From Frankia alni ACN14a (lineage in GTDB: Bacteria; Actinomycetota; Actinomycetes; Frankiales; Frankiaceae), in assembly GCF_000058485.1 (NCBI RefSeq), contig NC_008278.1:4706962-4770961 (forward strand): a DNA stretch of 64,000 bases, in the 5' to 3' direction. A model generated the notes under the pieces. It did no database searches. It had not been told where the DNA came from and saw nothing but the letters and a program-made list of their open reading frames with translations. This document shows positions 45,916 through 54,662 of the stretch, in pieces (position 1 is the stretch's first letter; each line of letters opens with the position of its first letter). A program made the translations under genes and the position numbers.

Positions 45916-47251
45916 ACATACCCCGGGCGGCCCGGCGACGGACGCCGCCGATCAACCCAGTTCTGCCAGACCGAGACTACCGGGCCAAACCAGCCGTCAC
46001 GGGGGCATCGCCGGGTCAACCCGGCCACCAGCGGACCGAAACATGCGCTTCATCGCCCGGAAACCGGCGAAACGCCCGCCGAACCCACCCCGTACTTGTC
46101 CCCGGCGGACACCTCTGTGCCCGCCTGCGAGCCGGCCGCCCGAGCCGGCGCCGACGGCCGTCCCCCACGGGTGCGAGGGCCGTCCGAGTGGCCGGACCTG
46201 CGCGAACCCGGCCCGGCCCCGCGCGCAGGTCGGAGCGCGATCGCCCTGCTCGCGGTGCCCGCCGGGCAGTCGGAGCCGGCGCCACCAGCATCGGCGCAGA
46301 ACAGCTCGGGCCCGCCTGTCACCCCGTCCGCGGGCCGTCCCGTCTGCCGACTGGCCCGTTCTCCGACCGCCCCGTCGGTGGACCTTCCTGCCCTGCCACC
46401 GTTTCGTCCGTCCGATCGGGCCGTACCCGGAATGCCGTGTCTCGAGACCATTCGCTGCAATAGTTGTCTGATTCGCGGTCCGCCGGGCGTCACCGAGGCA
46501 TGTCAGGAAGATGACGGCGACGACCCGTGGCGATCCGGCTGGCATCTGCCGGACACGGGCGTTCTCCTCGGCCGGCCGCGCCCCCCGTTCCACCGAGCCG
46601 CCCGGATCACACCCCACGGTGTCGTCGCCTCACCACCCGTCCGGGCAGCGTCGTCGCCGGACATCAGCACGACAGTCGGACCTCAGAGCGAGGGTCGGAC
46701 GGCAGAGCGACGTCGCCGAGGAACGGGGTGGTCCCGCTCGGCGACGGGACGTCGGACCCCTCCGCGGGGGTCGATCGGACCGGTGTGGCGGCGGCCTTTC
46801 GGCGCCCTGGATGCGGTCCGGTCGCCCCTGCCCCACCGCCGGCCGATCCGGGAAGCTCAAACCACGCTCACGCCGACCACGGGGGCGCCACAGGCTGACA
46901 CCGGACTCGGGATCGTCGCACCACCGTCGGTCCGCCACGGACCAGCGGTCAAGGATGCGGCGTCACCCGACGCAGACGGCTGCGACCCGCGGAGGGATCG
47001 GGTCGGAGCCAACCAGGCACGGCGCGGCGGCCACCGACGCGATGGCGAGCGTGTCGGTGGGGACCGACCGCCGCGCCGTGCCCGGACCTCATCTCGCGAA
47101 GAGCGGCGGGCAGGGAACTACTCCGCCTTTCCACCGCCCTCGGCGCCGCCTCCTCCCACGCCGCGACATGTAGTGGATCATGGTGTTCCGCGGAACCAGC
47201 ACGACCTCGATCCCAACAATCCTGGCGTGTCCAAGGCCCGCAGCCGGGCCC
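45916..47251. other. 1.3-kb gene-poor region
   Basis: Long frames on both strands exist but are Arg/Pro/Ser-rich and match no family. The stretch has patches of lower GC and a recurring TTCCGCGGAA palindrome (near 47182 and 47648). It looks like decayed DNA, perhaps the rest of the WD40 gene whose 3' end is recognisable next to it. Confidence 0.6.
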
Positions 47252-47645
47252 TCAGCCCGGTCCATCGAGACGCCACAGACGCAGGCCGCCCTGGCCAAAC
47301 GTCCACACACTGCGCACCCCGGACTCGCCGAGCCAGCCGCAGGCATCGACCCGCCCCTGGACTCGCAGGGCGGCGACCCACTCGGCCGAGCGCAGATCGA
47401 ACACCCGCACCACGTTCGCCCCGTCCACGGACGCGAGCATCGTCTGATCACCACTGACCGCGAACGCCGTCACCCCGCCCGCATGCCCGTCGAACGACCC
47501 CGTCCGCGCCCCGCTCCGCAGATCCCAGACCGTGATGGACGCCAGCGGGCTCTCGTCGCCGGGCTCGCGATCCCCGATGGTGAGCAGTCCCAGAATCGGA
47601 CCTCCCCGATCGCGCTCCCCAGAAATCCGAGCCCGGACGCGTGGT
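47252..47645 (-). pseudogene. 3' remnant of a WD40-repeat protein gene
   Basis: The last about 115 codons read as WD40 blades: LLTIGDREPGDESPLASITVWDL, RSGARTGSFDGHAGGVTAFAVSGDQTMLASVDGANVVRVFDLRSAEWVAALR and the ending VWTFGQGGLRLWRL. Before this, a further blade-like piece (GSAIGEVRFWDCSPSG) lies in another reading frame over overlapping bases, and nothing WD40-like is seen further upstream. A frameshifted, truncated gene is the simplest reading; WD40 proteins of this type in Frankia-like bacteria usually have over 600 residues. Confidence 0.65.
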
Positions 47646-47921
47646 GCAGTGTTCCGCGGAAAACCTGGATCATTGAGGCCGGGACCGACGTGCTCGTCCA
47701 GGACGACCGTCTCACCGGGAGTCGGCCCGCTCGGCGAAACACGAGGTCGGCCTGGGAATCGCAGCGGTACGGCGGGAGGTGATGCCGCCTCGGCGATCGG
47801 GAAACCGGCGGTGTTGTCGGACGCAGGCCGTAGTGTCGCCTCAGGCGGAGGCACAGACCTACAGCCGGCCCGTGGCCGCCGCGCCCTGACCCCGCTTGTC
47901 CGCCCGAGGAGCCGATGTCCG

Positions 47922-50900
47922 TTGTCCGCCCGTGACCAGGTGCGCAGCCGGTCGCTTCGGCTGTTGGACTATCTTGCCGCGCTCGCCGCCGAACGGCGTG
48001 GCGCCCCCCGCCGCCAGCTCGCCGACTACTCCCCCGCCCCGATCGGCCCGGCCGCCGTGCCCACGCACGCGGACGTCCGCCTCGGCCCGACGGCCCGGCG
48101 CGACTCCTGGCTGGACATCGACCGGACGGCGCCGCCCCGGCCACCGGCCTGGCCACGCGCGCTCGACGCCATCCTCACGTCCACCGGGGTGAATCCGGAC
48201 GCGCCACCCACGCTCCCCTCCCCCGCTCCCCCCGCCAGGCCCAGCAGGCCCGACGGCACCGGCCCGAACGTCGCGACCGGCGTCGATACAGGCGCCGGTG
48301 TCCCGGTGCAGGCGGCGGTGCTCGCGGAGCCGGCCACGCGGCACGGCGATGCCGCGGCCTCGCTGACGGATCCGACGCCCGAATCTGAGCCGCCCGATCC
48401 GCGGGCCGCGTTGCTGGACGCCTGGGTGCGTGACGTCTGGCGGCCCTGGGCGCCGGGGGCGCGGGCGGCGCGGGATGCCCGCGCGCTCTACCAGCGCCTG
48501 TTCGACCTGCGGCTGGCCCTGCAGCGCGACGACGCCACCACCGAGCTCGTGTGGGGGCACGGCGTGCTGTGCTGGCGGGTCGGCGACGCCGTGATCAGCC
48601 ATCCGCTGCTCGTCACGCGGATGGTGGCGACGCTCGATCCCGACTCCGGCGTCATCCGCCTGCATCCCGACGGGCCGACGAGCCTGGAGACCGAGCCGCT
48701 GCACGGCCTCGGGCTGCCCGGCCTCGACGAACTCTCCGCCCTGCGCGACCGGCTGCGCGGCGCGCCGGTGGATCCATGGGACGCCCCCGGCCGCGCGGAG
48801 GTGTTCCGCCAGATCATCGCGCCGCTCGGGCTGGACGCCCGCCTCGTCGAGGGGCCGGTCCTGCCGTCGCCCGGTGCGGCGCCCGTCCTCGTCGACACCT
48901 GGGTGCTGTACGCGCGGCCGCGGCCCGCCCTGCAGGCGCAGTTCTACGGTGACCTGCGCACCGCCCTCACCGAACGCGACGTCATTCCCGAGGCGATCGC
49001 GGCGGTCGTCGCCGAGGAGGCGCTCGTCGCCGAGGCCCTCGGCGGCGACGGCGCTGGCGCTGGTGACGGGCCACCGTCCGGCCCGGGTCGCTGGGACCGC
49101 GGCGGTCCGGGCGCGGCGCCGGGCCTCGGTGTCGACGCCTCCGGTGGCCTGGGCGAGCGGCTGCTCATGCCGCTGACGGCCAACGCCGACCAGGAACGGA
49201 TCGCCCGCCAGCTCGCGGTTTCCCGCGGCGTGACCGTGCAGGGCCCGCCGGGCACCGGCAAGAGCCACACCATCGCGAACCTGATCTGCCATCTCGTCGC
49301 GCACGGGCAGCGCGTGCTCGTCACCGCGCAGGACGAGCAGGCCCTCGGCGTCCTGCGCGCCAAGATTCCGCCGGAGCTGCGCGACCTGAGCGTCGCCGTG
49401 CTGGGGTCAAGCCGCGCCGACCTCGACGAGCTGCGTGCCGCCGTGGTGGAGATCTCCGGGGCGCTCAGCGACGTCGACCCCGCGCGGGAGACCGCGGCCG
49501 TCAAGGCGCTCGCCGAGGAGCTCGACGCGGCCCGCGCCCACGCCCGCACTCTCGAACTGCGCATGATCGACCTGCTGGCGGCCCAGGCCCGCGAGTTCGA
49601 GCTGCCGCACGGGCGGGAACGGGCCCCCGCGGTGGCGGCGTGGCTCGCCGAGCGGGACGGCGAACTGTCGTTCATCCCCGACCGGCTCGACCCGACCCGG
49701 GCGCTGCCGCTGGACCCGGCGGAGCTCGCGCTGCTCTACCGCACGGCGCGCGAGATCGGCCCCGCCGACGCCCGCGCGCTCGCCCAGGAGCAGCCCGACG
49801 CCGCCGCGCTGCCGGACGCGGTCGCCCTGGCGCGGCTGTATGCCGAACTCGACGAGGTCCGCGACGGCCTCGCCGACCTGGAGCTGGCGGGCCTGTCGGT
49901 CACCGCACTCGACGCCCTCGGCGACGCCGGGGCGCAGGCGCTGGTGGACGACGCCCGCGATGGCGCCGAGCGGGCGCGGCGGCTTTCGGCCGGCTGGCTC
50001 ACCGCCGCGCGGGCGCAGTGCGCCGACTCCGACGCGCAGGCCGAGTTCTGGGCCGCGCAGGCCGCGGAGCTGGCGGCCGAGGTCACGCGGCTGCGCGGGC
50101 TCACCGCGCGGACCTTCGGCCGCCCGGTCGAGGTGCCCGACGGCGACCCGCGGGTGCACCTGCGCCTGCTCGGGGAGCTGCGCGAGCGTTACGCCGCCGG
50201 GCGCGGGGTGCCGCGGCTCGGCGGGCGGGAGCTGCGGGAGCTGCGCGACGCGGTCCGCGTCGACGGGCTCGTCCCGCACACCGCGGACGACGTGGCCGTC
50301 GCCGAAGCCGAGGTGCGCCGCCGTCAGGCGCTGGCCGCCACGGTGTCCCGCCAGGGCGCGATCGCCGCCGCCCTCGGCGGCGAACCCGTGCAGGCCGGTG
50401 CACTCGACGTCCTGACCCGGCTGGACGCAGTTGCCCGAGACCTCGCCGACGCCGTCGACTGGGAACGGCGGGGTCGCCCGGAGCTCGCCGCACGGCTGCG
50501 CGCCGTGGCCCCCGGCGCCGGTGACGGCAGTGATCCGGCCGCGCTGTCCCGGCTGGCCGACCTGCTCGCCGCCGCGGCCGGCCGCCGCCGCGAACAGGAG
50601 GTCACCGCGCGGCTCGCGGCGCTCGCACGGACCCTCGACGACGGTGGCCGCAGCCCACGGGCCGGCCGGCTGTGGGGCGAGCTGCAGCAGGCGCTGACCC
50701 GCCGCGACCTCGCCGCCTGGGATGCGCTGCTCGGCGAGGCCACCCGGCTGGCCGCGCTGCGTCCCGACGCGGCCGCGCGCACGCGCCTGGCGGAGCGGTT
50801 GCGTGCGGTCGCGCCGCTGTGGACCGACGCCATCCTCGACCGCCCCGGCGACGCGGCCGCCGCGGCCGGTGGTGACCCGGCGCGGGCCGCGGCGGCGTGG

Positions 50901-52478
50901 CGCTGGCGGCAGGCCCAGACCTGGCTCGACGACCTGCATGCCGACGGCGATCTCGCGCTGCTCGGCCGCCAGCTCGGCGACGCCTCCGAGCAGGCCCGCC
51001 GGCTCGTGCTCGACACCGCCCGCCGGGCCGCCCGCCTCGGGCTCGCGACCCGGCTCGGGGATCCGCAGCGCCGCGCGCTCACCGGCTGGGTGCAGGCCCT
51101 CGACCGGCTGGGGAAGGGCACCGGGAAGTACGCCCCGCACTGGCGGGCGCAGGCCCGCGCCCACATGCGCGCCGCGATGGGCGCCGTACCCGTGTGGATC
51201 ATGCCGACGTATCGGGTGATGGAGAGCTTCGACCCGGGATCCGACGACCTCTTCGACGTCGTCATCGTCGACGAGTCCAGCCAGTGCGACATCCTCTCCC
51301 TCGGCGTGCTCAGCCTGGGCCGGCGCGCCGTGGTCGTCGGCGACGACGCCCAGACGAGCCCGGAGGCCGTCGGCATCGACCGGGCCCGGGTCGGGGCGCT
51401 GATCGACGCCCACCTGCCCGACGTGGCCCAGCGGTCCCTGCTCGACGTGGAGGCGAGCCTCTACGACACCGCCGCCCGGGTGTTCCCGCGGACCGTGGTG
51501 CTCAAGGAGCACTTCCGCTGCCTGCCCGACATCATCGGATTCTCCAACCGCTTCTACGACCATCAGATCCTGCCGCTGCGGGAGGATCCGGAGCTCGCGA
51601 TCGGCGCCGCGCTGCGCCCCGTGCGCGTCACCGACGGCGCCCGGACGCAGACCCGCTTCGGCGACGCCAACCCGGCGGAGGCACAGGCGATCGTCGAGCA
51701 GGTCCTCGCCTGCTGCGCCGACCCCGCCTACGACGGGATGACGATGGGCGTGGTCACCCTGCTCGGCGCCGGGCAGCCTCGGCTCATCGAACACGCCCTG
51801 GTCGAGCGGCTCGGCGAGCGGGAGTTCTCCCGGCGGGCGCTGCGCGTCGGCGACCCGTACCAGTTCCAGGGCGACGAGCGCGACGTCGTGTTCGTCTCCG
51901 TCGTCGCCGATGACAACCGTTCCGCGGCCACTCGCCGCCGTGACCTGCAGCGCGTCAACGTCGCCGCGAGCCGCGCCCGCAACCAGATGTGGGTGTTCCA
52001 CACCGTCGACCCGGCGACGCTGCGCGAGGACGACATCCGCCGCCAGCTCATCGAATACACCTACGCCGGCGCGACGCCGCAGGCCACCGGCCGCCTCGTC
52101 GACCGCTGCGAGAGCGAGTTCGAACGCGCCGTCCTGCGCGAGATCCTCGGCCGCGGCTACCGGGTCCGCCCCCAGCACCCCGTCGGCCGCTACCGCATCG
52201 ACCTCGTCGTCGAAGGAGCACCCCGTCCGCCGGCACCCGACGGCACGGGCGCCGGGCGCGTCCGCGGCCCCCGGCTCGCCGTCGAATGCGACGGCGACCG
52301 GTTCCACGGCCCCGACCAGTGGGAGGCGGACCTGCGCCGCCAGCGAATCCTGGAGCGGCTCGGCTGGACGTTCATCCGCATCCGCGGCTCCGAGTTCTAC
52401 CGCCATCCCACCCGCACGCTCGACGGCCTGTGGCGCCGGCTCGCCGAGCTCGACATCCACCCGGATGTGGGCGACTGA
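47922..52478 (+). CDS. large SF1 helicase with C-terminal Vsr-like nuclease domain
   Basis: The protein is 1518 residues from a TTG preceded by GAGGAG at 10 bases; a GTG at 47940 is the alternative. After a 200-residue start (SLRLLDYLAALAAERRG) and a DUF4011-like region, Walker A GPPGTGKSHTIANLI lies at about 440, a long helical segment follows to about 1090, then DVVIVDESSQCDIL (Walker B) near 1113, motif III VVGDDAQTSPEA, HFRCLPDIIGFSN, and C-terminal helicase motifs FQGDERDVVFVSVVAD and RVNVAASRARNQMWV. The last 120 residues are a Vsr/DUF559 PD-(D/E)XK-like nuclease: YRIDLVVEG, RLAVECDGDRFHG, RQRILERLGWTFIRIRGSEFY. Such fusions occur in antiphage and restriction loci; the present function is unknown. 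Confidence 0.88.
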   Translation: MSARDQVRSRSLRLLDYLAALAAERRGAPRRQLADYSPAPIGPAAVPTHADVRLGPTARRDSWLDIDRTAPPRPPAWPRALDAILTSTGVNPDAPPTLPSPAPPARPSRPDGTGPNVATGVDTGAGVPVQAAVLAEPATRHGDAAASLTDPTPESEPPDPRAALLDAWVRDVWRPWAPGARAARDARALYQRLFDLRLALQRDDATTELVWGHGVLCWRVGDAVISHPLLVTRMVATLDPDSGVIRLHPDGPTSLETEPLHGLGLPGLDELSALRDRLRGAPVDPWDAPGRAEVFRQIIAPLGLDARLVEGPVLPSPGAAPVLVDTWVLYARPRPALQAQFYGDLRTALTERDVIPEAIAAVVAEEALVAEALGGDGAGAGDGPPSGPGRWDRGGPGAAPGLGVDASGGLGERLLMPLTANADQERIARQLAVSRGVTVQGPPGTGKSHTIANLICHLVAHGQRVLVTAQDEQALGVLRAKIPPELRDLSVAVLGSSRADLDELRAAVVEISGALSDVDPARETAAVKALAEELDAARAHARTLELRMIDLLAAQAREFELPHGRERAPAVAAWLAERDGELSFIPDRLDPTRALPLDPAELALLYRTAREIGPADARALAQEQPDAAALPDAVALARLYAELDEVRDGLADLELAGLSVTALDALGDAGAQALVDDARDGAERARRLSAGWLTAARAQCADSDAQAEFWAAQAAELAAEVTRLRGLTARTFGRPVEVPDGDPRVHLRLLGELRERYAAGRGVPRLGGRELRELRDAVRVDGLVPHTADDVAVAEAEVRRRQALAATVSRQGAIAAALGGEPVQAGALDVLTRLDAVARDLADAVDWERRGRPELAARLRAVAPGAGDGSDPAALSRLADLLAAAAGRRREQEVTARLAALARTLDDGGRSPRAGRLWGELQQALTRRDLAAWDALLGEATRLAALRPDAAARTRLAERLRAVAPLWTDAILDRPGDAAAAAGGDPARAAAAWRWRQAQTWLDDLHADGDLALLGRQLGDASEQARRLVLDTARRAARLGLATRLGDPQRRALTGWVQALDRLGKGTGKYAPHWRAQARAHMRAAMGAVPVWIMPTYRVMESFDPGSDDLFDVVIVDESSQCDILSLGVLSLGRRAVVVGDDAQTSPEAVGIDRARVGALIDAHLPDVAQRSLLDVEASLYDTAARVFPRTVVLKEHFRCLPDIIGFSNRFYDHQILPLREDPELAIGAALRPVRVTDGARTQTRFGDANPAEAQAIVEQVLACCADPAYDGMTMGVVTLLGAGQPRLIEHALVERLGEREFSRRALRVGDPYQFQGDERDVVFVSVVADDNRSAATRRRDLQRVNVAASRARNQMWVFHTVDPATLREDDIRRQLIEYTYAGATPQATGRLVDRCESEFERAVLREILGRGYRVRPQHPVGRYRIDLVVEGAPRPPAPDGTGAGRVRGPRLAVECDGDRFHGPDQWEADLRRQRILERLGWTFIRIRGSEFYRHPTRTLDGLWRRLAELDIHPDVGD

Positions 52479-52503
52479 ACGTCACCGCCCGGTCACCACT
52501 CGG

Positions 52504-53901
52504 TCAGCGGTCCGCGCCGGGCATGCCCGCCCGCGGGGCGATCTCGTCGACGAGCCCCCAGGCCAACGCCTGCTCGGCGTCGATGGGATGCCCGCGCAGG
52601 ATCAGGTAGGCGGCCCGCTGCGGGCCGATCCGCCGCGGGATGCTCGCCGTTCCCCCGGCACCGGGGACGAGCCCCATCGCCACCTCGGGCAGCCGGAACG
52701 TGGCGTCAGGGGTGGCGACGACCCGGCCGCAGAACGCGGGCAGTTCCGCCCCCGCGCCGATGCAGAGCCCGTGGACGTAGGCGGTCACCGGCAGCCCGGT
52801 GGCCAGCAGCCCCAGCGGGATGCTGCGGGTGGTGCGCACGGCGTGCGCGCCGACCGGATCGAGCATCGTGCCGAACTCCGTCAGGTCGCCGCCGCTGGAG
52901 AACGACGGCCCCGTACCGGCCAGCCGGATCTCGGCGAGCTCGCTGTCGGCGGCGGCCAGCCCGAAGGCGGCGACCAACCCGTCACGCAGGCTGATGCTCA
53001 CGGCGTTGTGCACCCGCGGCCGGTTGAGGATGACCGTGAGCACCGCACCGTCCCGCTCGACCAACACGGCTGGTGCCGCCGTCGACCCCGGTGCCGCCGA
53101 GGCCGCCGGTGTCCCCGGAGTGCCGGGAGTGCCCGGAGTGCCCAGAGTTCCGGGAGTTCCGGGAGTTCCGGGAGTTCCCGGTGTCGCGGTCCCGGCGGTC
53201 GCCGTCGGGGTCGGGTCCGTCGTCACGTCGGCCGCGGGCGCACTGTCGGCGGGCGGGACCGCGGCGGCGGAGGCCGCGGCGGCCGGGTCCAACCCCGGCC
53301 GGGCCGCCGCGCGCGCACTCTGCCGGGCCCGTCGCCGGGCCAGCCAGCCGGCGAACTCCGGGCCGGCCTGCAACGCCGAGTAGGCGAACGACTCGGCGAC
53401 GACCGCGTCGCGCACGTCGATACCGGTGCTCAGGCGCAGCAACTGCACCAGCGCGACGGCGGCGTAGGGGTTCGCCGCGGTCGCGGCGGCCAGCGCGTCC
53501 ACCGCGGCGTCGATCCCGTCCGGCGCGGTCACCCACGGTCGCGGCGCACCCGGCTCGTCGGTGAGCAGGATGTCGAAGCCGCAGGTGGCGATGCCGTCGG
53601 GCACCCACCGCAGATCCTCGGCCACGGCGACGCAGACGCAGGGCAGCCGGCGGCCGAGTGCGCCGACCCTGATCGCCGCGGGGGAGGCGGCGTCGACGAT
53701 CAGGATGGGCCGGCCCCCGAGCGGGCTGAAGGCCTCCGGATCGGACTGCAGGTCCGCGAGCACTGCCTCGGGGTCGGTGACCCGCCGCCCACCCACGCCG
53801 TCCAGACCGTCGAGCAGGTCTGGCCCCACCGGGCTGGGGCTGACGACAAGTGGGTCGGCGTCGACCGGTTGCGCGGCCGGCCCGGGCACAGGAGTGTTCA
53901 C
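52504..53901 (-). CDS. enoyl-CoA hydratase/isomerase with extra N-terminal domain
   Basis: The protein is 465 residues. The C-terminal 200 form a crotonase: AVLTVILNRPRVHNAVS, the oxyanion-hole stretch AGTGPSFSSGGDLTEFG, ATGLPVTAYVHGLCIGAGAELPAFCG, FRLPEVAMGLVPGAGGTASIPRRIG and ALAWGLVDEI. A Glu in the LPEVAMGLVPGAGG position fits the catalytic site. The first 190 residues (RPILIVDAASPAAIRVGALGRRLPCVCVAVAEDLRW, and FAYSALQAGPEFAGWLARRRA) look like a second, degenerate crotonase-like or unknown domain. A linker has eight Thr-Pro-Gly units from 9-bp repeats. Reaction on CoA esters, substrate unknown. Confidence 0.88.
   Translation of the reverse strand: MNTPVPGPAAQPVDADPLVVSPSPVGPDLLDGLDGVGGRRVTDPEAVLADLQSDPEAFSPLGGRPILIVDAASPAAIRVGALGRRLPCVCVAVAEDLRWVPDGIATCGFDILLTDEPGAPRPWVTAPDGIDAAVDALAAATAANPYAAVALVQLLRLSTGIDVRDAVVAESFAYSALQAGPEFAGWLARRRARQSARAAARPGLDPAAAASAAAVPPADSAPAADVTTDPTPTATAGTATPGTPGTPGTPGTLGTPGTPGTPGTPAASAAPGSTAAPAVLVERDGAVLTVILNRPRVHNAVSISLRDGLVAAFGLAAADSELAEIRLAGTGPSFSSGGDLTEFGTMLDPVGAHAVRTTRSIPLGLLATGLPVTAYVHGLCIGAGAELPAFCGRVVATPDATFRLPEVAMGLVPGAGGTASIPRRIGPQRAAYLILRGHPIDAEQALAWGLVDEIAPRAGMPGADR
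53114..53180 (-). repeat. 9-bp repeat encoding Thr-Pro-Gly units
   Basis: GGAGTTCCG and close variants repeat about seven to eight times in the crotonase linker, with the copies at 53148-53176 identical. Confidence 0.85.
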
Positions 53902-54063
53902 GGACGATGACGCTAGTGCCCCGGCGCCGCGGATTCGCGCAGTCCACCTCGCCGGACCGCCGGCGGCGGGGCACCGCTACGGCGTGACCGCAGCCGGAGC
54001 CCGCACTCGCCTCGGGCGAGGCCGTCGGGTGAAGCCGTCGGGTGAAGCCGTCGGGTGACGCCG

Positions 54064-54555
54064 TCAGGCGGGATGGCCCGGCTGCATGTCCCGGACCTGT
54101 TGGAAGCCGAGCTGGGTGAACGGCCTGCCGGCCGCACCGTCGACCGGTTCGAGAACGAACGCCGTGTGGTCACCGACGCCGACCCGGGTGTGCACGGGGC
54201 CGGCGAACCACGCGCGCGGCTGCATGAGGACGGGCAGTCCGAACGGGCCCTGTCGCCAGGCGCAGCGCGCGAACTTGTCGATCTCGTCCCCGGTCTGTTC
54301 GCCGAACAGCGTCGCGAGCCCCTCGTCGGCCTCGTCGAGGAGGTGGACGGCGAGGTGACTGGCCGCCAGGGCGATCCGGTGGGTGTGGTTGGCCTGCGAG
54401 ATGCACAGCAGGTACCGCGCCGGCTCGATGCTGCACTGGGTGTGGAAGCCGACGAGGCAGCCGCTGCGCTCCCCGTCCGGCGCCGCCGCGGTCACGATCA
54501 CCATCGGGTAGCTGATCGCACTCACGGCCTCGTGAAACACGCTGGGCTCGGTCAT
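54064..54555 (-). CDS. flavin-reductase-like FMN-binding protein
   Basis: The protein is 163 residues and begins MTEPSVFHEAVSAISYPMVI. The split-barrel FMN fold of flavin:NAD(P)H reductases is seen in YPMVIVTAAAPDGERSGCLVGFHTQCSIEPARYLLCISQANHTHRIAL, HLAVHLLDEADEGLATLFGEQTGDEIDKF and VHTRVGVGDHTAFVLEPVDG. Such proteins supply reduced flavin to monooxygenases or act as F420/FMN enzymes. It stands alone between the crotonase and the membrane protein gene; the 162 bp after it contain a GTGAAGCCGTCGG repeat. Confidence 0.85.
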   Translation of the reverse strand: MTEPSVFHEAVSAISYPMVIVTAAAPDGERSGCLVGFHTQCSIEPARYLLCISQANHTHRIALAASHLAVHLLDEADEGLATLFGEQTGDEIDKFARCAWRQGPFGLPVLMQPRAWFAGPVHTRVGVGDHTAFVLEPVDGAAGRPFTQLGFQQVRDMQPGHPA

Positions 54556-54662
54556 CGACTGTCACGCTCCTCCCATCGGGCGGCCTGGTCAACGCCCACG
54601 CGGACTACCCGACCTTGCCCCGCCCGGACCACCGGCGACCCGCGACCCGGCCGCCCGTGCGG

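Noticed and set aside
45745..47457. 570-residue frame on the plus strand
   Set aside because: The sequence is Pro/Arg/Ser-rich without hydrophobic core pattern and overlaps both pfkA and the WD40 remnant.
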